Below, one piece after another: positions 9,201-18,851 of a stretch of 45,676 nucleotides of DNA. The position numbers were made by a program, and so were the translations under genes. Location of the stretch: positions 4,386 to 50,061 of the forward strand of contig NZ_GL476303.1 in NCBI RefSeq assembly GCF_000148725.1. Direction: 5' to 3'. Each line of letters opens with the position of its first letter. Within the stretch, counting starts at the first letter, position 1. The notes beneath the pieces were generated by a model, which worked only from the letters and a program-made list of their open reading frames with translations, was not told where the DNA came from and ran no database searches. This DNA comes from Roseibium sp. TrichSKD4. Its GTDB lineage: Bacteria > Pseudomonadota > Alphaproteobacteria > Rhizobiales > Stappiaceae.

Positions 9201-10496
9201 TCAATCGCTAAGCAATCGCCATTGGCTGCGTTGCGCTAAAGCCCCCTGATTTTGCCTTAGCCCCAATTTGCCAAGATAGTTCCCAAGTGCAATACGAACT
9301 TGAGTTGCATCCGGGACGCAATCGAGGAACTTCAGATGTCCATCGATGATTTGCCCAAAATCTAAAGTCAAACTATATTCACCACTTACCAAACGTAAGT
9401 CATCAATCCGACATTCGATCACTCCTCTTGTTCCTATTTCAAGCTCTTTGTCATCGTGCAGGCTATAAATTACTTGAACTCGATCACCCAGATCATCAAT
9501 AAAGAAAATCGTAAAGTACCCCGCCTCAATTTTCTGATTAACCTCGTATCCGATGCGAATGAACATCGTATCACCTGTTTCAAAGGTCCTCGAGGGGGTA
9601 CCGTCGCTATCGAAGGTTTCGATCCATTGCAGAATAGTGCAAGGTCTTTGACCTTCCCAACCTTCTGCTTGCACAAGACTAACAAACGGCGTGCGGTCTG
9701 AAATATCTGAATGCCGTTGTTCGCCCAAACCATGAAGCTGACGCATGTAACAAGATACAACGTCCTCTATCTCACCTTGCATCACTTTTTGTCCTTTAGA
9801 CAAGAGAAGACCGGAGTGGCACAAACTGCGGACGGCATGGATGTTGTGGCTTACAAAAAGGATCGTACGGCCATCATTCGCGATTTTTTCTATGTTCTTT
9901 TGGCTCTTTTCTAGAAATGCGGCGTCACCGACAGCCATCACCTCATCAAGTATGAGAATATCTGATTGCAACAATGATGCGACAGCGTAGGCTAGCCGAA
10001 CATACATGCCGCTGGAGTAGCGTTTGACTGGAACGTCGATGAACTGCTCGATACCGGAAAAATCGACGATCTCATCGAACTTGGAAGCAATTTCCTTTCG
10101 GCTGAGGCCTAAAAGGACGCCTGACATAAATACGTTTTCTCGGCCGGTTAGATCTGGATGAAAGCCTGTACCGACCTCGAGCAACGAGCCAACGCGCCCC
10201 CGCATTGTCGCTCGACCCGCTGTTGGTTGTGTCACGCCGGAAAGTATTTTCAAAAGAGTACTTTTGCCCGATCCATTACGCCCGAGAATACCGAGGATCT
10301 CTCCTGGCTTGACCTCGAATGAAACATCTCGCAATGACCAAAAGTAGTCGCTTTCGTCGCGCCCCATGAATGGGAAGAATTCCCGCATATGCGCGGCTAC
10401 TCTTCCCAGGGTTCCTTGCGCTTCATCGCGGTGGGGCACAACGTAGCGCTTACTCAGCCCTTCGACGCGAACGGAAAAACTGTTGTTATTGGACAT
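9201..10496 (-). CDS. wzt: Wzt: ABC transporter ATPase with C-terminal glycan-binding domain
   Basis: The 431-residue protein starts with an ABC ATPase domain: Walker A GRNGSGKST (about residue 78), signature YSSGMYVRLAYA, Walker B DILILDEVMAVGD and the H-loop SHNIHAV. After residue about 250 there is an extra domain of about 180 residues rich in beta strands, at the position of the carbohydrate-binding module of O-antigen-type Wzt proteins, which recognises the finished non-reducing end. It works with Wzm to flip lipid-linked polysaccharide across the inner membrane. Its ATG (10496) lies inside the end of wzm (11-nt overlap). The long C-terminal domain suggests that export depends on a specific end structure, for which the operon's methyltransferases are candidates. 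Confidence 0.93.
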   Translation of the reverse strand: MSNNNSFSVRVEGLSKRYVVPHRDEAQGTLGRVAAHMREFFPFMGRDESDYFWSLRDVSFEVKPGEILGILGRNGSGKSTLLKILSGVTQPTAGRATMRGRVGSLLEVGTGFHPDLTGRENVFMSGVLLGLSRKEIASKFDEIVDFSGIEQFIDVPVKRYSSGMYVRLAYAVASLLQSDILILDEVMAVGDAAFLEKSQKNIEKIANDGRTILFVSHNIHAVRSLCHSGLLLSKGQKVMQGEIEDVVSCYMRQLHGLGEQRHSDISDRTPFVSLVQAEGWEGQRPCTILQWIETFDSDGTPSRTFETGDTMFIRIGYEVNQKIEAGYFTIFFIDDLGDRVQVIYSLHDDKELEIGTRGVIECRIDDLRLVSGEYSLTLDFGQIIDGHLKFLDCVPDATQVRIALGNYLGKLGLRQNQGALAQRSQWRLLSD

Positions 10497-11304
10497 CTAC
10501 AGCCATTTTTTCAGTTGCGGAGAACACCAGCAAGCCACTTGCTATGACGCTTATGGAGAGCAACAAAGACCAATAAAACGATGAAGTAATGGTCAATGGT
10601 TTATCCAAGAGCCCCCATCGCGAGAGTTCTACAACCCAATACATCGGGTTTAGTTGATAATAGAACTGAAATCGTTCAGGTACGAGTGCGGGTGAGTATA
10701 GTATTGGACTTGCGTACATGCCTGCTTGCAAAATGAGTGCAAGCATGGGTCGAACATCACGAAATCGAACCATGAGGCTAGCTAACCACAACCCAAGTCC
10801 CAAGCTTAGTAAGGCAGCAAACAGAAGAAGCGGAAATAACACAAGTGCCTTTGCAGTTGGGGTATAGCCATAGATCGTCGCCACAGAGAGCAGCAAAACC
10901 AGCATTATTACGATATCGAATAATTCTTTCACGCTGGCAGAGAGCGCCAATATCAATCGGGGAAAGTAGACCTTGGATATGAGGCTAATGTTATCTTGTA
11001 GGCAGCTTGCAACCGCCAATAGATTACGGCTGAACAGCCACCACGCTGTCAATCCCGCGAAAGCAAACAATGGGTAAGGGTAGCCGCCAGTATCGACTCT
11101 CAACAAGAAGCCAAACACTAGTGTGAGCATGAGCAGTTGTCCCAGAGGCTCCAAGGCAGCCCAAAATACACCCAACAGCATTTGACGATAACGTGCAGAA
11201 ATTTGACGCTGTGCGAGCATCACAAGTAGTTCGCTACGTTGCGCTGCCTCTGTGAGGCCGAAGCTCCAGTTTCTTTGCCTCTCGATGATGCGAATTTCGG
11301 CCAT
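10486..11304 (-). CDS. wzm: Wzm: ABC-2 type polysaccharide export permease
   Basis: About 272 residues with six predicted membrane spans (for example LGQLLMLTLVFGFLL, LFDIVIMLVLLLSVATIYG, ALVLFPLLLFAALLSLGLGL and YWSLLLSISVIASGLLV), as in ABC-2 permeases of the TagG/Wzm family. A conserved NPMYWVVELSR segment lies before the last span. I place the start at ATG 11304 because AGGAG lies 7-8 nt upstream; an upstream start at 11388 would add 28 residues unlike the family. It is the first gene of the minus-strand operon and overlaps wzt. Together they export a complete lipid-linked polysaccharide, so this pathway is ABC-dependent rather than Wzx/Wzy. Confidence 0.93.
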   Translation of the reverse strand: MAEIRIIERQRNWSFGLTEAAQRSELLVMLAQRQISARYRQMLLGVFWAALEPLGQLLMLTLVFGFLLRVDTGGYPYPLFAFAGLTAWWLFSRNLLAVASCLQDNISLISKVYFPRLILALSASVKELFDIVIMLVLLLSVATIYGYTPTAKALVLFPLLLFAALLSLGLGLWLASLMVRFRDVRPMLALILQAGMYASPILYSPALVPERFQFYYQLNPMYWVVELSRWGLLDKPLTITSSFYWSLLLSISVIASGLLVFSATEKMAVDVQ

Positions 11305-11774
11305 AAAGCTTAACTCCTGCAAGCCGACACTCGGCGGTTCTCTAGACCTGTGGGTGCCTGGTGTTAGATTCAGTAACCCCGGGTCCAACGAAGCGCATGA
11401 GCACTGGATAGAACCATTCGCGAGACCCGGAGAGAAGTGTATATGGCGTTCGCGAGATTATCCTTTTGTGCTAACTTAATTTCTTGGGGTCAGAGGACGC
11501 GGCTACAGTACAAAGCATATTGTCATTAGCAAACTATTCAGGCGCACTGCGTCGCTTTCCCTATTCAAGTCGCCTCTCCAATTAAACCAACCTCTCGGAA
11601 GTTATTTCCGGACGCTGCCATATCATTCCCATTGCCTTCTGCCAATGGGGTGGCTGAGGGGTGTTGCAAACGACGTGGGATTTCCACAACGCTGGACTAT
11701 CTTCTGGGGCAAATGATGAAAGCATTGTGTTTTCCAGCACATTTGTTATCTGGGTTGGCGGACCAATCATCACT
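11305..11774. other. Intergenic region upstream of the wzm operon
   Basis: About 470 bp separate wzm from the IS481 remnant. The operon promoter should lie here, reading leftward, but I could not find a convincing -35/-10 pair. No plausible gene is seen on either strand; short frames here lack ribosome-binding sites and familiar protein content. Confidence 0.5.
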
Positions 11775-11943
11775 TCAATCTTCAGCGCTCAGATGCGGGA
11801 TCGTCGGCTGAAGAGTGTAAAGGCAATCATCCAACGGCAAGAGCGTGTGGCGGCGGAAAGCCTCAATGATCGCTTCATCCTCGACGGACAGAACCGTCGA
11901 ATGCGGCTCCTTCGGTCCAGTCCTCAAGTAGGACGTAGAAGTC
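11775..11943 (-). pseudogene. IS481-family transposase remnant
   Basis: A minus-strand frame from 11943 to the stop at 11775-11777 reads GPKEPHSTVLSVEDEA, followed by IIEAFRRHTLLPLDDCLYTL. This is typical of the helix-turn-helix region of IS481-family transposases (PHST-L-xxEEEAI, LPLDD). The frame ends after about 56 codons, just after TIPHL, and the DDE catalytic domain is absent. The other side is cut exactly by the left end of the IS3-family element at 11944. It is an old remnant, no longer functional. Confidence 0.65.
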
Positions 11944-12007
11944 TGACCCAGCCCCCTGAATTCCAGCCATCTTGGTGTTAGTGATTCATCTGAGGAAAGG
12001 ATGGACC

Positions 12008-12271
12008 ATGAAACGCAGATTCAGCGACGAACAGATCATCGGGATGATCAAGGAGTACGAGGCCGGGGTAAAGGCTTCCGACCTTTGCCGGAAATATGGC
12101 ATCAGCGACGCAACGTTCTACAAGTACAAAGCCAAATTTGGCGGCATGAACGTGTCCGACGCGAAGAAGCTGCGGTCTCTGGAAGACGAGAATGCCCGGC
12201 TGAAGCGGATGTTGGCGGAGGCGATGCTCGACAATGCCGCACTCAAAGATCTAGCGACAAAAAACTACTGA
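12008..12271 (+). CDS. IS3-family OrfA (copy 1)
   Basis: An 87-residue OrfA with a helix-turn-helix (FSDEQIIGMIKEYEAG, then LCRKYGISDATFYKYK) and a leucine-zipper-like tail (LRSLEDENARLKRMLAEAML). Start ATG 12008 follows a strong GAGGAAAGG. The heptamer AAAAAAC at 12259-12265 is set as A-AAA-AAC in the orfA frame just before its TGA, the usual -1 programmed frameshift signal that yields the OrfAB transposase. OrfA alone usually binds the ends and can inhibit transposition. Confidence 0.9.
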   Translation: MKRRFSDEQIIGMIKEYEAGVKASDLCRKYGISDATFYKYKAKFGGMNVSDAKKLRSLEDENARLKRMLAEAMLDNAALKDLATKNY

Positions 12272-13172
12272 CGCCTGACGTGAAGCGCTGTGCTGTGCGG
12301 GACGTAATGGACCGGCATGGCCTGAGCGAGCGTCGGGCATGCCGTCTTGCGGATCTGGACCGCTCAACGTTCCAGTGCCGGAAACAGGATCCGGGTGACG
12401 AGGCCTTGCGCATAAGGTTGCGGGAACTGGCGAACGAACGCCGCCGGTTTGGGTATCGCCGCCTTGGCATTCTGCTGGCCAGAGAGGGATTTGAGGTGAA
12501 CCACAAGAAGCTCTTCCCGGATCTATCGGGAAGAAGGGCTTGCGATGCGCAGGCGGTCGCGCAAGCGAGCTCTTGGCACGCGTCGGCCAATTCTGGTTCC
12601 TGACAAGGTCAATCGGCGGTGGAGCCTGGACTTCGTCTCCGATGCTTTGTCGGACGGCCTGCGGTTCCGCGTGTTGTGTGTAGTTGATGACTGCACCCGA
12701 GAGGCTCTGGCGACCATTGTTGACCGGTCACTGTCTGGCGCGCGAACTCGACACCGTGATCAGGCAACGCAGCAAGCCGGAAATGATTGTCTCTGACAAT
12801 GGAACGGAAATGACCTCCCATGCCGTGTTGGCCTGGTGTCAGGATACCGGCATCAAATGGCACTACATCGCACCAGGAAAACCAATGCAGAACGCCTTTG
12901 TGGAAAGCTTCAACGGGCGTCTTCGGGACGAGTGTTTGAATGAAAATCTCTTTTCCAACCTGGCCGAGGCGAAAACCATCATCGAGAACTGGAGGAAGGA
13001 CTACAACACAACAAGGCCACACACATCTCTGGGTGGGATTGCTCCGGCCGACTACGCAAGACAACTCATCGCAAACCGGCCTGCTTCGCTTGAGCTACGC
13101 AATGGCTCCGCTCAGCAGGCCTTGACCACAAACCAAACATCAGAAACAAACGTGAACGGATCCTACGCTTAA
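12251..13172 (+). pseudogene. IS3-family OrfB (copy 1), frameshifted twice
   Basis: OrfB lies in the -1 frame relative to orfA. Its N-terminal HTH_21 region (NERRRFGYRRLG) is followed by the rve/DDE integrase core: SLDFVSDAL (first Asp), IVSDNGTEM (second Asp) and [14 protein letters not shown] (Glu). Two frame breaks are visible. One is unique to this copy: an extra C at 12516-12518, with a nearby 3-bp deletion. The second, near 12739-12745, where SLSGAR jumps to ARELD in another frame, is shared with copy 2. A full transposase cannot be made from this copy. Confidence 0.88.
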
Positions 13173-13445
13173 ACGGTCCGGATCAGGGGCAGGGTCAGTG
13201 CGACTATTTGGTGAGGAGTAAATTGTCCGTTTTTCTTGATTTTCGCACCCAAATTTGAAGCCAATTCTTAACAAATTTCAGCGTTTTCTTGATGGCTATG
13301 TGCCTTATATAGGCGGGAAGTCCATCGGTCTTAATTGTCCAAAAATTCCCAACCGGTTCTTGGCTCAAACTGGTGGTGCAAACCCGAAATATCAGATAGT
13401 TAGTAACTCCTCTCCGTAAAGGCAAATGGCAGGAAAGCATAGTAA

Positions 13446-14555
13446 ATGAAATCCACGGAGCTCCCTCTTATTCACCTTATTGCGGCGGCTCGCCCAAACT
13501 TCATGAAGATTGCGCCGCTCTACCATGTCCTGAGCAAGGCCGACTGGTGCCGTGTTGAACTCGTGCATACCGGACAACACTACGATGCGAATATGTCTGA
13601 TGCATTTTTCAGGGATCTGGATCTTCCTACACCCGACTATCACCTTGGAGTGGGGGGGCATTCCAACATTGAACAGACCGCCCAAGTAATGCTCGCCTAT
13701 GATCGAGTATGCGAAGAAACAAAGCCATCGTGGATCGTCGTTGTGGGTGATGTAAATTCTACACTTGCCTGCGCGTTAGTGGGAGTTCAACGAGGGATTC
13801 GTACGGCCCACCTTGAGGCTGGACTGAGATCCGGCGACAGACATATGCCGGAGGAAATCAATCGTCTTCTCACGGACGCGATCTGCGATCTATTGTGGAC
13901 GCCATCGCCGGATGCGGATGAGAATTTGCGGCTTGAAAACACGGACCCTGCTCGAGTCGAACGCGTCGGCAACATTATGATCGACACGTACGAAATGATG
14001 CGTGACCGGATTCAGAAGACCCTCACCTATTGTCGATTTGGGCTGAATGAGGGCAAATATGCGGTGGTGACCCTTCACCGGCCTTCAAATGTCGACGACA
14101 AGTCCCGCCTCACAACCATCGTCGATGCGCTTGAAACCATGACCAGTTTTTTGCCGATCGTTTTTCCGCTGCATCCCAGAACCAAGAAAATGCTTGAGCG
14201 ATTTATGCTTTTCGAGCGAATTTCCGGGATTACGGACTTTCACTTTATAGAACCCCTTGGCTATGTCGAGTTTATGGGGCTCGCGAGCCGAGCGCGGCTT
14301 ATTCTGACTGACTCAGGCGGCATCCAAGAGGAGGCGACGTACATTGGCATCCCGTGTCTCACTTTACGAGAAAACACAGAAAGACCCATTACTCTCACCG
14401 AAGGTACCAATCGCCTAGTCGATATTTTCACCCTTACGGAAGCAGTTGATGACGTTCTATCAACAGAGCCTGCCCGGAAAACCCCGCCGGCGCTCTGGGA
14501 TGGAAATACAGCCGAGCGCGTGGCAAATTCTCTACGTCGGAATTGTGCGCCATGA
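13446..14555 (+). CDS. wecB: UDP-N-acetylglucosamine 2-epimerase (non-hydrolysing)
   Basis: The 369-residue protein has the WecB signatures: VVGDVNSTLA, HLEAGLRSGDRHMPEEINR, the HP-R pair in FPLHPRTKK, and LTDSGGIQEEA. It converts UDP-GlcNAc to UDP-ManNAc in the cytoplasm. ATG 13446 is the first gene of the plus-strand operon between the IS3 copies; the 248 bp upstream (13198-13445) hold no gene and no promoter I can name. Its stop overlaps the next start as ATGA (14552-14555), so the glycosyltransferase is coupled to it. With the TviB-like dehydrogenase at 20951 this suggests HexNAc-uronic acids in the glycan. Confidence 0.93.
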   Translation: MKSTELPLIHLIAAARPNFMKIAPLYHVLSKADWCRVELVHTGQHYDANMSDAFFRDLDLPTPDYHLGVGGHSNIEQTAQVMLAYDRVCEETKPSWIVVVGDVNSTLACALVGVQRGIRTAHLEAGLRSGDRHMPEEINRLLTDAICDLLWTPSPDADENLRLENTDPARVERVGNIMIDTYEMMRDRIQKTLTYCRFGLNEGKYAVVTLHRPSNVDDKSRLTTIVDALETMTSFLPIVFPLHPRTKKMLERFMLFERISGITDFHFIEPLGYVEFMGLASRARLILTDSGGIQEEATYIGIPCLTLRENTERPITLTEGTNRLVDIFTLTEAVDDVLSTEPARKTPPALWDGNTAERVANSLRRNCAP

Positions 14556-16330
14556 AGATTGAAACAGCATCAACAGTAATCAACGACGCGCTCACAGTTC
14601 TTTCGCAGCAAAAAGATAAGGCTTGTGTTGTATGTGTGCCTTTTACAGTTGGCGAGGATACGGTTTGCAAACTCCTTGAGCATCCTAAAATTTCTGGTGT
14701 CATCGTTCACCCAAGTGATCTCTGGAAAACCTCACAGTTGAACTCCAAAACTGTTTCGGTTTTCCATGTAGCGGAGAAGCCCGATCCGGTCATATGGAAT
14801 GGTGCTAAGGCATTTCTTTTCGTCGGTTTCGCGCAATGCATTCCGTATGGTGTGCTGACATCTGCACTTCGAAATGGCGTGAAGAGTGTAATTTCACTGT
14901 ACCGTGGTCAATGGCGTCGTCGATCGATCTGGCGGTTCTTGGCAGAACGCCACATTCGTGGTGGCATCTTCCAACGGTTTCTTCGTTTGGCCGTTCTCAA
15001 TCTGGATCGAATTGGCACCCACTCCTTACTTGCGAGGGCAGTTGCCAAAAAACTGAACACGAACAAGCCGATCGCTGATTTTGTTTCGTCTCTTCCACGA
15101 CAGGGCATGACGCAAACAAAAGGGATTGCATTCTATACCGGGTCACTTGGTTCAGGTGGCGCCGAACGCCAGATGGTTAATACAATTCTTGCGCTACTCG
15201 ATCGTGGCATTGGGCCCATTAGGGTTGTTTGTGCGGGCGATCCGAATGGATTTTACAAACCTGTTTTAGATTCTGTTGGTATAGCAGTCGATGCTGTATA
15301 CGCGGATGATACAAGTGCAAATGAGCAGTTCACTGCCTTGTCCAGCGCGCAGTTGAAACTGGCTTCAGACCTTCCCCAAGAGCTTGCTATGGAGGTGGTT
15401 GCGTTGAGCAGTTGGCTTAAACATCACCAGCCCAGCATTTTGCACTGCTGGCAGGATCATTGCAATATTGTAGGTGGTTTGGCTGGCTTACTGTCCCAAA
15501 TCCGCACGATTGTGCTATCGACCCGCAGTGTCGCACCCTATAATTTCGGCTTCTTTCAGCTCAATCAGCGCCCTACTTATCAAGCTTTCGCTTCACGGCC
15601 GGAGATCACCATTCTCAACAACAGTCGAAGAGGGGCTGATGACTATGCGAATTGGCTAGGTATAAACCGTGCCAAGATCGATGTGATCCGCAATGGCGTA
15701 GATTTAAGCAAATTAGTTAGGCCAGCGCCGGGCGAGATTGCCAGTTTCCGTTCGTCTCTCGGCATTCCAGACAGTGCACTGGTAGTGGGAGCAATCTTTA
15801 CGATCTATAAATTCAAACGCCCTTTGCTCTGGGTCGACGTCGCGGCCAAAATTGCAAAGGCGCGTCCGGATGTACATTTCTTGATGATCGGGGATGGTGC
15901 TATGCGCGCTGAAACCGAAGAGAGGATCGCACGTTACGGGCTTACGAAAAGGTTTCACTTGCCAGGGCGCATGGCGAATGTTGCCCTTGCATTGTCGGTG
16001 ATGAACGCTTTTCTACTGACCTCGAGCCACGAAGGTTTGCCGAACGTCCTGCTGGAGGCCCAGACGATGGCAGTGCCTGCAGTCACCGTAAATGTAGGCG
16101 GCGCAGCCGAAGCAATTGATGACGATAAGACGGGGCTGGTCGTTGACAAAGCATCCCCAGACCAATTAGCGCTAGCGGTTCTCAAGATGCTTGATGCTGA
16201 CCGCAAGGCAGAAATTGCTCGCATTGGTCCGGAGTTTGTTCGGCATCGCTTCGGTTTGGACCGTATGATTGAGGAAACACTGGTAGCATACGGAGTGGGA
16301 ACCGGGATCGGTCCGACTGACCTGGCATGA
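14552..16330 (+). CDS. GT4 glycosyltransferase with a long N-terminal extension
   Basis: At 592 residues this is about 200 longer than usual GT4 enzymes. The GT-B part starts near residue 185 with YTGSLGSGGAERQMVN, typical of the acceptor domain, and continues to NGVDLSKLVRP and SSHEGLPNVLLEAQTMAVP (the donor-site EX7E region). The first about 180 residues (VVCVPFTVGEDTV, GAKAFLFVGFAQCIPYGV, basic LYRGQWRRRS) have no domain I recognise and may be a second, degenerate domain. Start ATG 14552 overlaps the wecB stop. The next gene overlaps its own stop as ATGA, so the three genes are coupled. Sugar specificity unknown. Confidence 0.88.
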   Translation: MKIETASTVINDALTVLSQQKDKACVVCVPFTVGEDTVCKLLEHPKISGVIVHPSDLWKTSQLNSKTVSVFHVAEKPDPVIWNGAKAFLFVGFAQCIPYGVLTSALRNGVKSVISLYRGQWRRRSIWRFLAERHIRGGIFQRFLRLAVLNLDRIGTHSLLARAVAKKLNTNKPIADFVSSLPRQGMTQTKGIAFYTGSLGSGGAERQMVNTILALLDRGIGPIRVVCAGDPNGFYKPVLDSVGIAVDAVYADDTSANEQFTALSSAQLKLASDLPQELAMEVVALSSWLKHHQPSILHCWQDHCNIVGGLAGLLSQIRTIVLSTRSVAPYNFGFFQLNQRPTYQAFASRPEITILNNSRRGADDYANWLGINRAKIDVIRNGVDLSKLVRPAPGEIASFRSSLGIPDSALVVGAIFTIYKFKRPLLWVDVAAKIAKARPDVHFLMIGDGAMRAETEERIARYGLTKRFHLPGRMANVALALSVMNAFLLTSSHEGLPNVLLEAQTMAVPAVTVNVGGAAEAIDDDKTGLVVDKASPDQLALAVLKMLDADRKAEIARIGPEFVRHRFGLDRMIEETLVAYGVGTGIGPTDLA

Positions 16331-17490
16331 CTTTTCGCGAAGCGGGAAAAACCGAAGCGTCAAGTGGCCACAAGAAGCTGCTTTTTGTCGTGACTGAAGA
16401 TTGGTACTTCTGGTCGCATCGGCTGCCGATTGCGCGAGCAGCAAGCCAGGCTGGTTGGCAAGTGCATGTTGCCACCAGGTTAGCGGATCACCGCCCTAGA
16501 ATGGAGGAGGAGGGGTTCCATGTCCATGCAATCGATTTTCATCGTTCCGGGCTCAACCCGTTCCGGGACATTGGGACATTGATTTCTCTGGTGTTGCTCT
16601 TTAGTCGGCTACGACCTGATCTAATCCATAACATTGCTGCAAAGCCGGTTCTTTACGGGACAATGGCCGCTTGGCTGTGCCGAATACCTGCAGTTGTCAA
16701 CACGATGGCTGGAATGGGGTTTCTTTTCAGCAACGAAAATTTGAAGACGCACGCGGCCCGCTTTCTCTTCATGCGTGCTCTTCTCATGCTAGGTCGTCAA
16801 CGCGGGCGTAATCTCATTCTACAAAATGTCGACGACAGGCAGATGTTTCTGGATGCGGGTTTGTCAGATAAACATGTTTCGCTGATACGAGGGTCAGGTG
16901 TCGATCTGGAACAATACCCAGCTAGTGATGAACCTGATGACACACCTGTCGCAATTTGTGTCTCAAGGCTTTTGCGTGACAAAGGGATTTACGAACTGGT
17001 GGAGGCTGCGCGCCTTCTTAAGCAACGCGGTATTGCTTTGCGTATCCGCCTTGTGGGGAGCTCAGATCTCAACCCAAGTAGCATACCAGAGGCCACCCTC
17101 TCGGAGTGGTCTGCAGAAGGTGCCGTTGAAATCGCTGGCCATTCCGACCGTATCGCCGACGAGTACGGTCGCGCCCACATTGCCGTCCTGCCTTCTTATA
17201 GAGAAGGTCTACCCAAGTCGCTTTTGGAGGCGGCTGCATCGGGGCGGCCGATCGTGGCAACAGACGTGCCTGGCTGTCGCGAGATCTGTTTGGAAAATGA
17301 AACGGGAATATTGGTACCTGCAAGGGAATCAGTTGAACTCGCATATGCTCTAGAACGACTCGCCCTCGACAAAAAACTCCGCCAGCGGCTTGGCCGTCAG
17401 GCAAGAAGCCTCGTAGAGGCACAGTTTTCCGAGGAAGTCATAGTAGCGCAAACACTTGAACTCTATCGGTCGATGGAGAGCTCGGCTTGA
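16327..17490 (+). CDS. GT4 glycosyltransferase (PglA/WbnH-like)
   Basis: 387 residues of GT-B fold. Recognisable parts are LLFVVTEDWYFWSHRLP (N-terminal strand and acceptor loop), NTMAGMGFLF, IRGSGVDLEQYP, CVSRLLRDKGIYELVEA and SYREGLPKSLLEAAASGRPIV. This set, especially GSGVD and the FxSHR-like start, is common in GT4 enzymes that add HexNAc residues to lipid-linked intermediates. Start ATG 16327 overlaps the previous stop by 4 nt. The 147 bp that follow to the epimerase contain a short open frame but nothing recognisable. Confidence 0.87.
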   Translation: MTFREAGKTEASSGHKKLLFVVTEDWYFWSHRLPIARAASQAGWQVHVATRLADHRPRMEEEGFHVHAIDFHRSGLNPFRDIGTLISLVLLFSRLRPDLIHNIAAKPVLYGTMAAWLCRIPAVVNTMAGMGFLFSNENLKTHAARFLFMRALLMLGRQRGRNLILQNVDDRQMFLDAGLSDKHVSLIRGSGVDLEQYPASDEPDDTPVAICVSRLLRDKGIYELVEAARLLKQRGIALRIRLVGSSDLNPSSIPEATLSEWSAEGAVEIAGHSDRIADEYGRAHIAVLPSYREGLPKSLLEAAASGRPIVATDVPGCREICLENETGILVPARESVELAYALERLALDKKLRQRLGRQARSLVEAQFSEEVIVAQTLELYRSMESSA

Positions 17491-17637
17491 CCACGGGATA
17501 GTCGGGTATGCGCAGCGGCAATGCATTGCCGTTGGCATTCTTGATTTATTCCTGCTAAAGGCGGATGCCATTGACGGAATACATCCGTTTTGGAAGCCGT
17601 ATATGCCGAATAATGTTTTTGCAATGAGAGACGGAAG

Positions 17638-18705
17638 ATGAACCAGATTTCGACCGACGGTGGCGGTGCTGCTCAACTGACTAGCCGCAAGATCCTGATA
17701 ACGGGTGTGGCCGGGTTCATCGGTTTCCATCTTGCACGTCATATGTTGAATGCTGGCTGGGTGGTTGCCGGTATCGACGGTCTGACCGACTATTATGATG
17801 TCAATCTGAAGCGTAAACGGCTGTCTATTTTACACGGTGCCGGTGGTTCTGGCTCAAATAATTTTCAGTTCCATCACAATATGCTTGAGGACGCTGATAA
17901 GGTTCAGCAGGTTTTTGAAGACTTCCGGCCTGATGTCGTAGTCCACCTCGCAGCCCAGGCCGGGGTTCGATATTCGCTCGAAAATCCAAGGGCATACATT
18001 GATGCGAATTTGGTAGGAACCTTCAATGTGATGGAAGGTGTACGGGAGCTTAAGCCCCAGCATTTCCTAGCGGCGTCCACCAGCTCTGTTTATGGTGCAA
18101 ATACCGTTATGCCATTCACAGAAAATCAGCGTACAGATCATGTTCTTACATTGTATGCAGCAACAAAGAAGGCCAATGAGTCGATGCTGCACTCTTACGC
18201 CCACCTTTGGAAGCTGCCGACCACCGTTTTTCGTTTCTTTACAGTCTATGGACCTTGGGGGCGGCCAGATATGGCGCTTTTCAAGTTTGTAAAGGCTACG
18301 CTCGCCGACGAGCCTATCGACGTATACGGGGAAGGCAATATGCAGCGAGACTTCACCTACATTGATGATCTAGTGGAAAGTATTGCGCGACTTGTTGATG
18401 CTGTGCCACAGGCAGGACAACCTGTCGGAAATGTTGAGGATTCACTTTCTCCGGTAGCCCCTTACAGGGTTGTGAACATTGGCGGCGGGAGACCTGTTGG
18501 TCTCATGGAGTTCATCGAGCATATGGAAACCGAGCTTGGAAAGCCTGCAATCCGCAACATGATGCCAATGCAGAAGGGCGATGTCCGTGAAACAGTGGCT
18601 TCAGCAGAGCTTTTGGAAGCCCTGACCGGATACTGCCCACGGACAGACGTTGCAACAGGTGTGAGATCATTCGTGAAATGGTACCGCGACTTCTATCAAG
18701 TCTGA
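17638..18705 (+). CDS. NAD-dependent UDP-sugar 4-epimerase (UDP-glucuronate or UDP-HexNAcA type)
   Basis: A 355-residue extended short-chain dehydrogenase with NAD motif [12 protein letters not shown] (TGxxGxxG), the catalytic Ser in [10 protein letters not shown] and the YxxxK motif in [23 protein letters not shown] and [12 protein letters not shown] resemble UDP-glucuronate 4-epimerases (LpsL/GlaE type). Such enzymes invert C4, for example UDP-GlcA to UDP-GalA; in this cluster with a TviB/WbpO-like dehydrogenase, UDP-GlcNAcA to UDP-GalNAcA is also possible. It follows the GT gene by 147 nt on the same strand. The exact nucleotide sugar needs biochemical proof. Confidence 0.88.
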   Translation: MNQISTDGGGAAQLTSRKILITGVAGFIGFHLARHMLNAGWVVAGIDGLTDYYDVNLKRKRLSILHGAGGSGSNNFQFHHNMLEDADKVQQVFEDFRPDVVVHLAAQAGVRYSLENPRAYIDANLVGTFNVMEGVRELKPQHFLAASTSSVYGANTVMPFTENQRTDHVLTLYAATKKANESMLHSYAHLWKLPTTVFRFFTVYGPWGRPDMALFKFVKATLADEPIDVYGEGNMQRDFTYIDDLVESIARLVDAVPQAGQPVGNVEDSLSPVAPYRVVNIGGGRPVGLMEFIEHMETELGKPAIRNMMPMQKGDVRETVASAELLEALTGYCPRTDVATGVRSFVKWYRDFYQV

Positions 18706-18851
18706 CGATGTATTGCAGGTCAATTCACTTAAGTGATGCGACATGTTTTCCCAAGCACTGAGGTTGCGAATAGATAGGACAAAACTTAGTCCATCAATTG
18801 AAATCCCAATTTGTGCTGCTTGAAATTATTCTACTACAAGGTCCTGAATGA

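Larger units (their letters stand above)
11944..13197 (+). mobile_element. IS3-family insertion sequence, copy 1
   Basis: A 1254-bp element with terminal repeats TGACCCAGCCCC (left) and, read inward on the other strand, TGACCCTGCCCC (right). It matches the element at 22319-23574 base for base as far as I can see, except for one extra C in the run at 12516-12518 and a missing AGG triplet near 12551. It carries orfA and a broken orfB. Flanking bases (agtc on the left, gtgc on the right) do not form a 4-bp target duplication, so the element may have moved by recombination since insertion. The same orientation as copy 2 makes the intervening 9.1 kb a potential composite unit. Confidence 0.9.

Noticed and set aside
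13204-13440. 78-codon minus-strand frame upstream of wecB
   Set aside because: Lacks start signals and similarity; the region is more likely a leader or promoter.
17456-17641. 61-codon frame between the GT and epimerase genes
   Set aside because: Overlaps the GT gene end, has no ribosome-binding site and no recognisable sequence.
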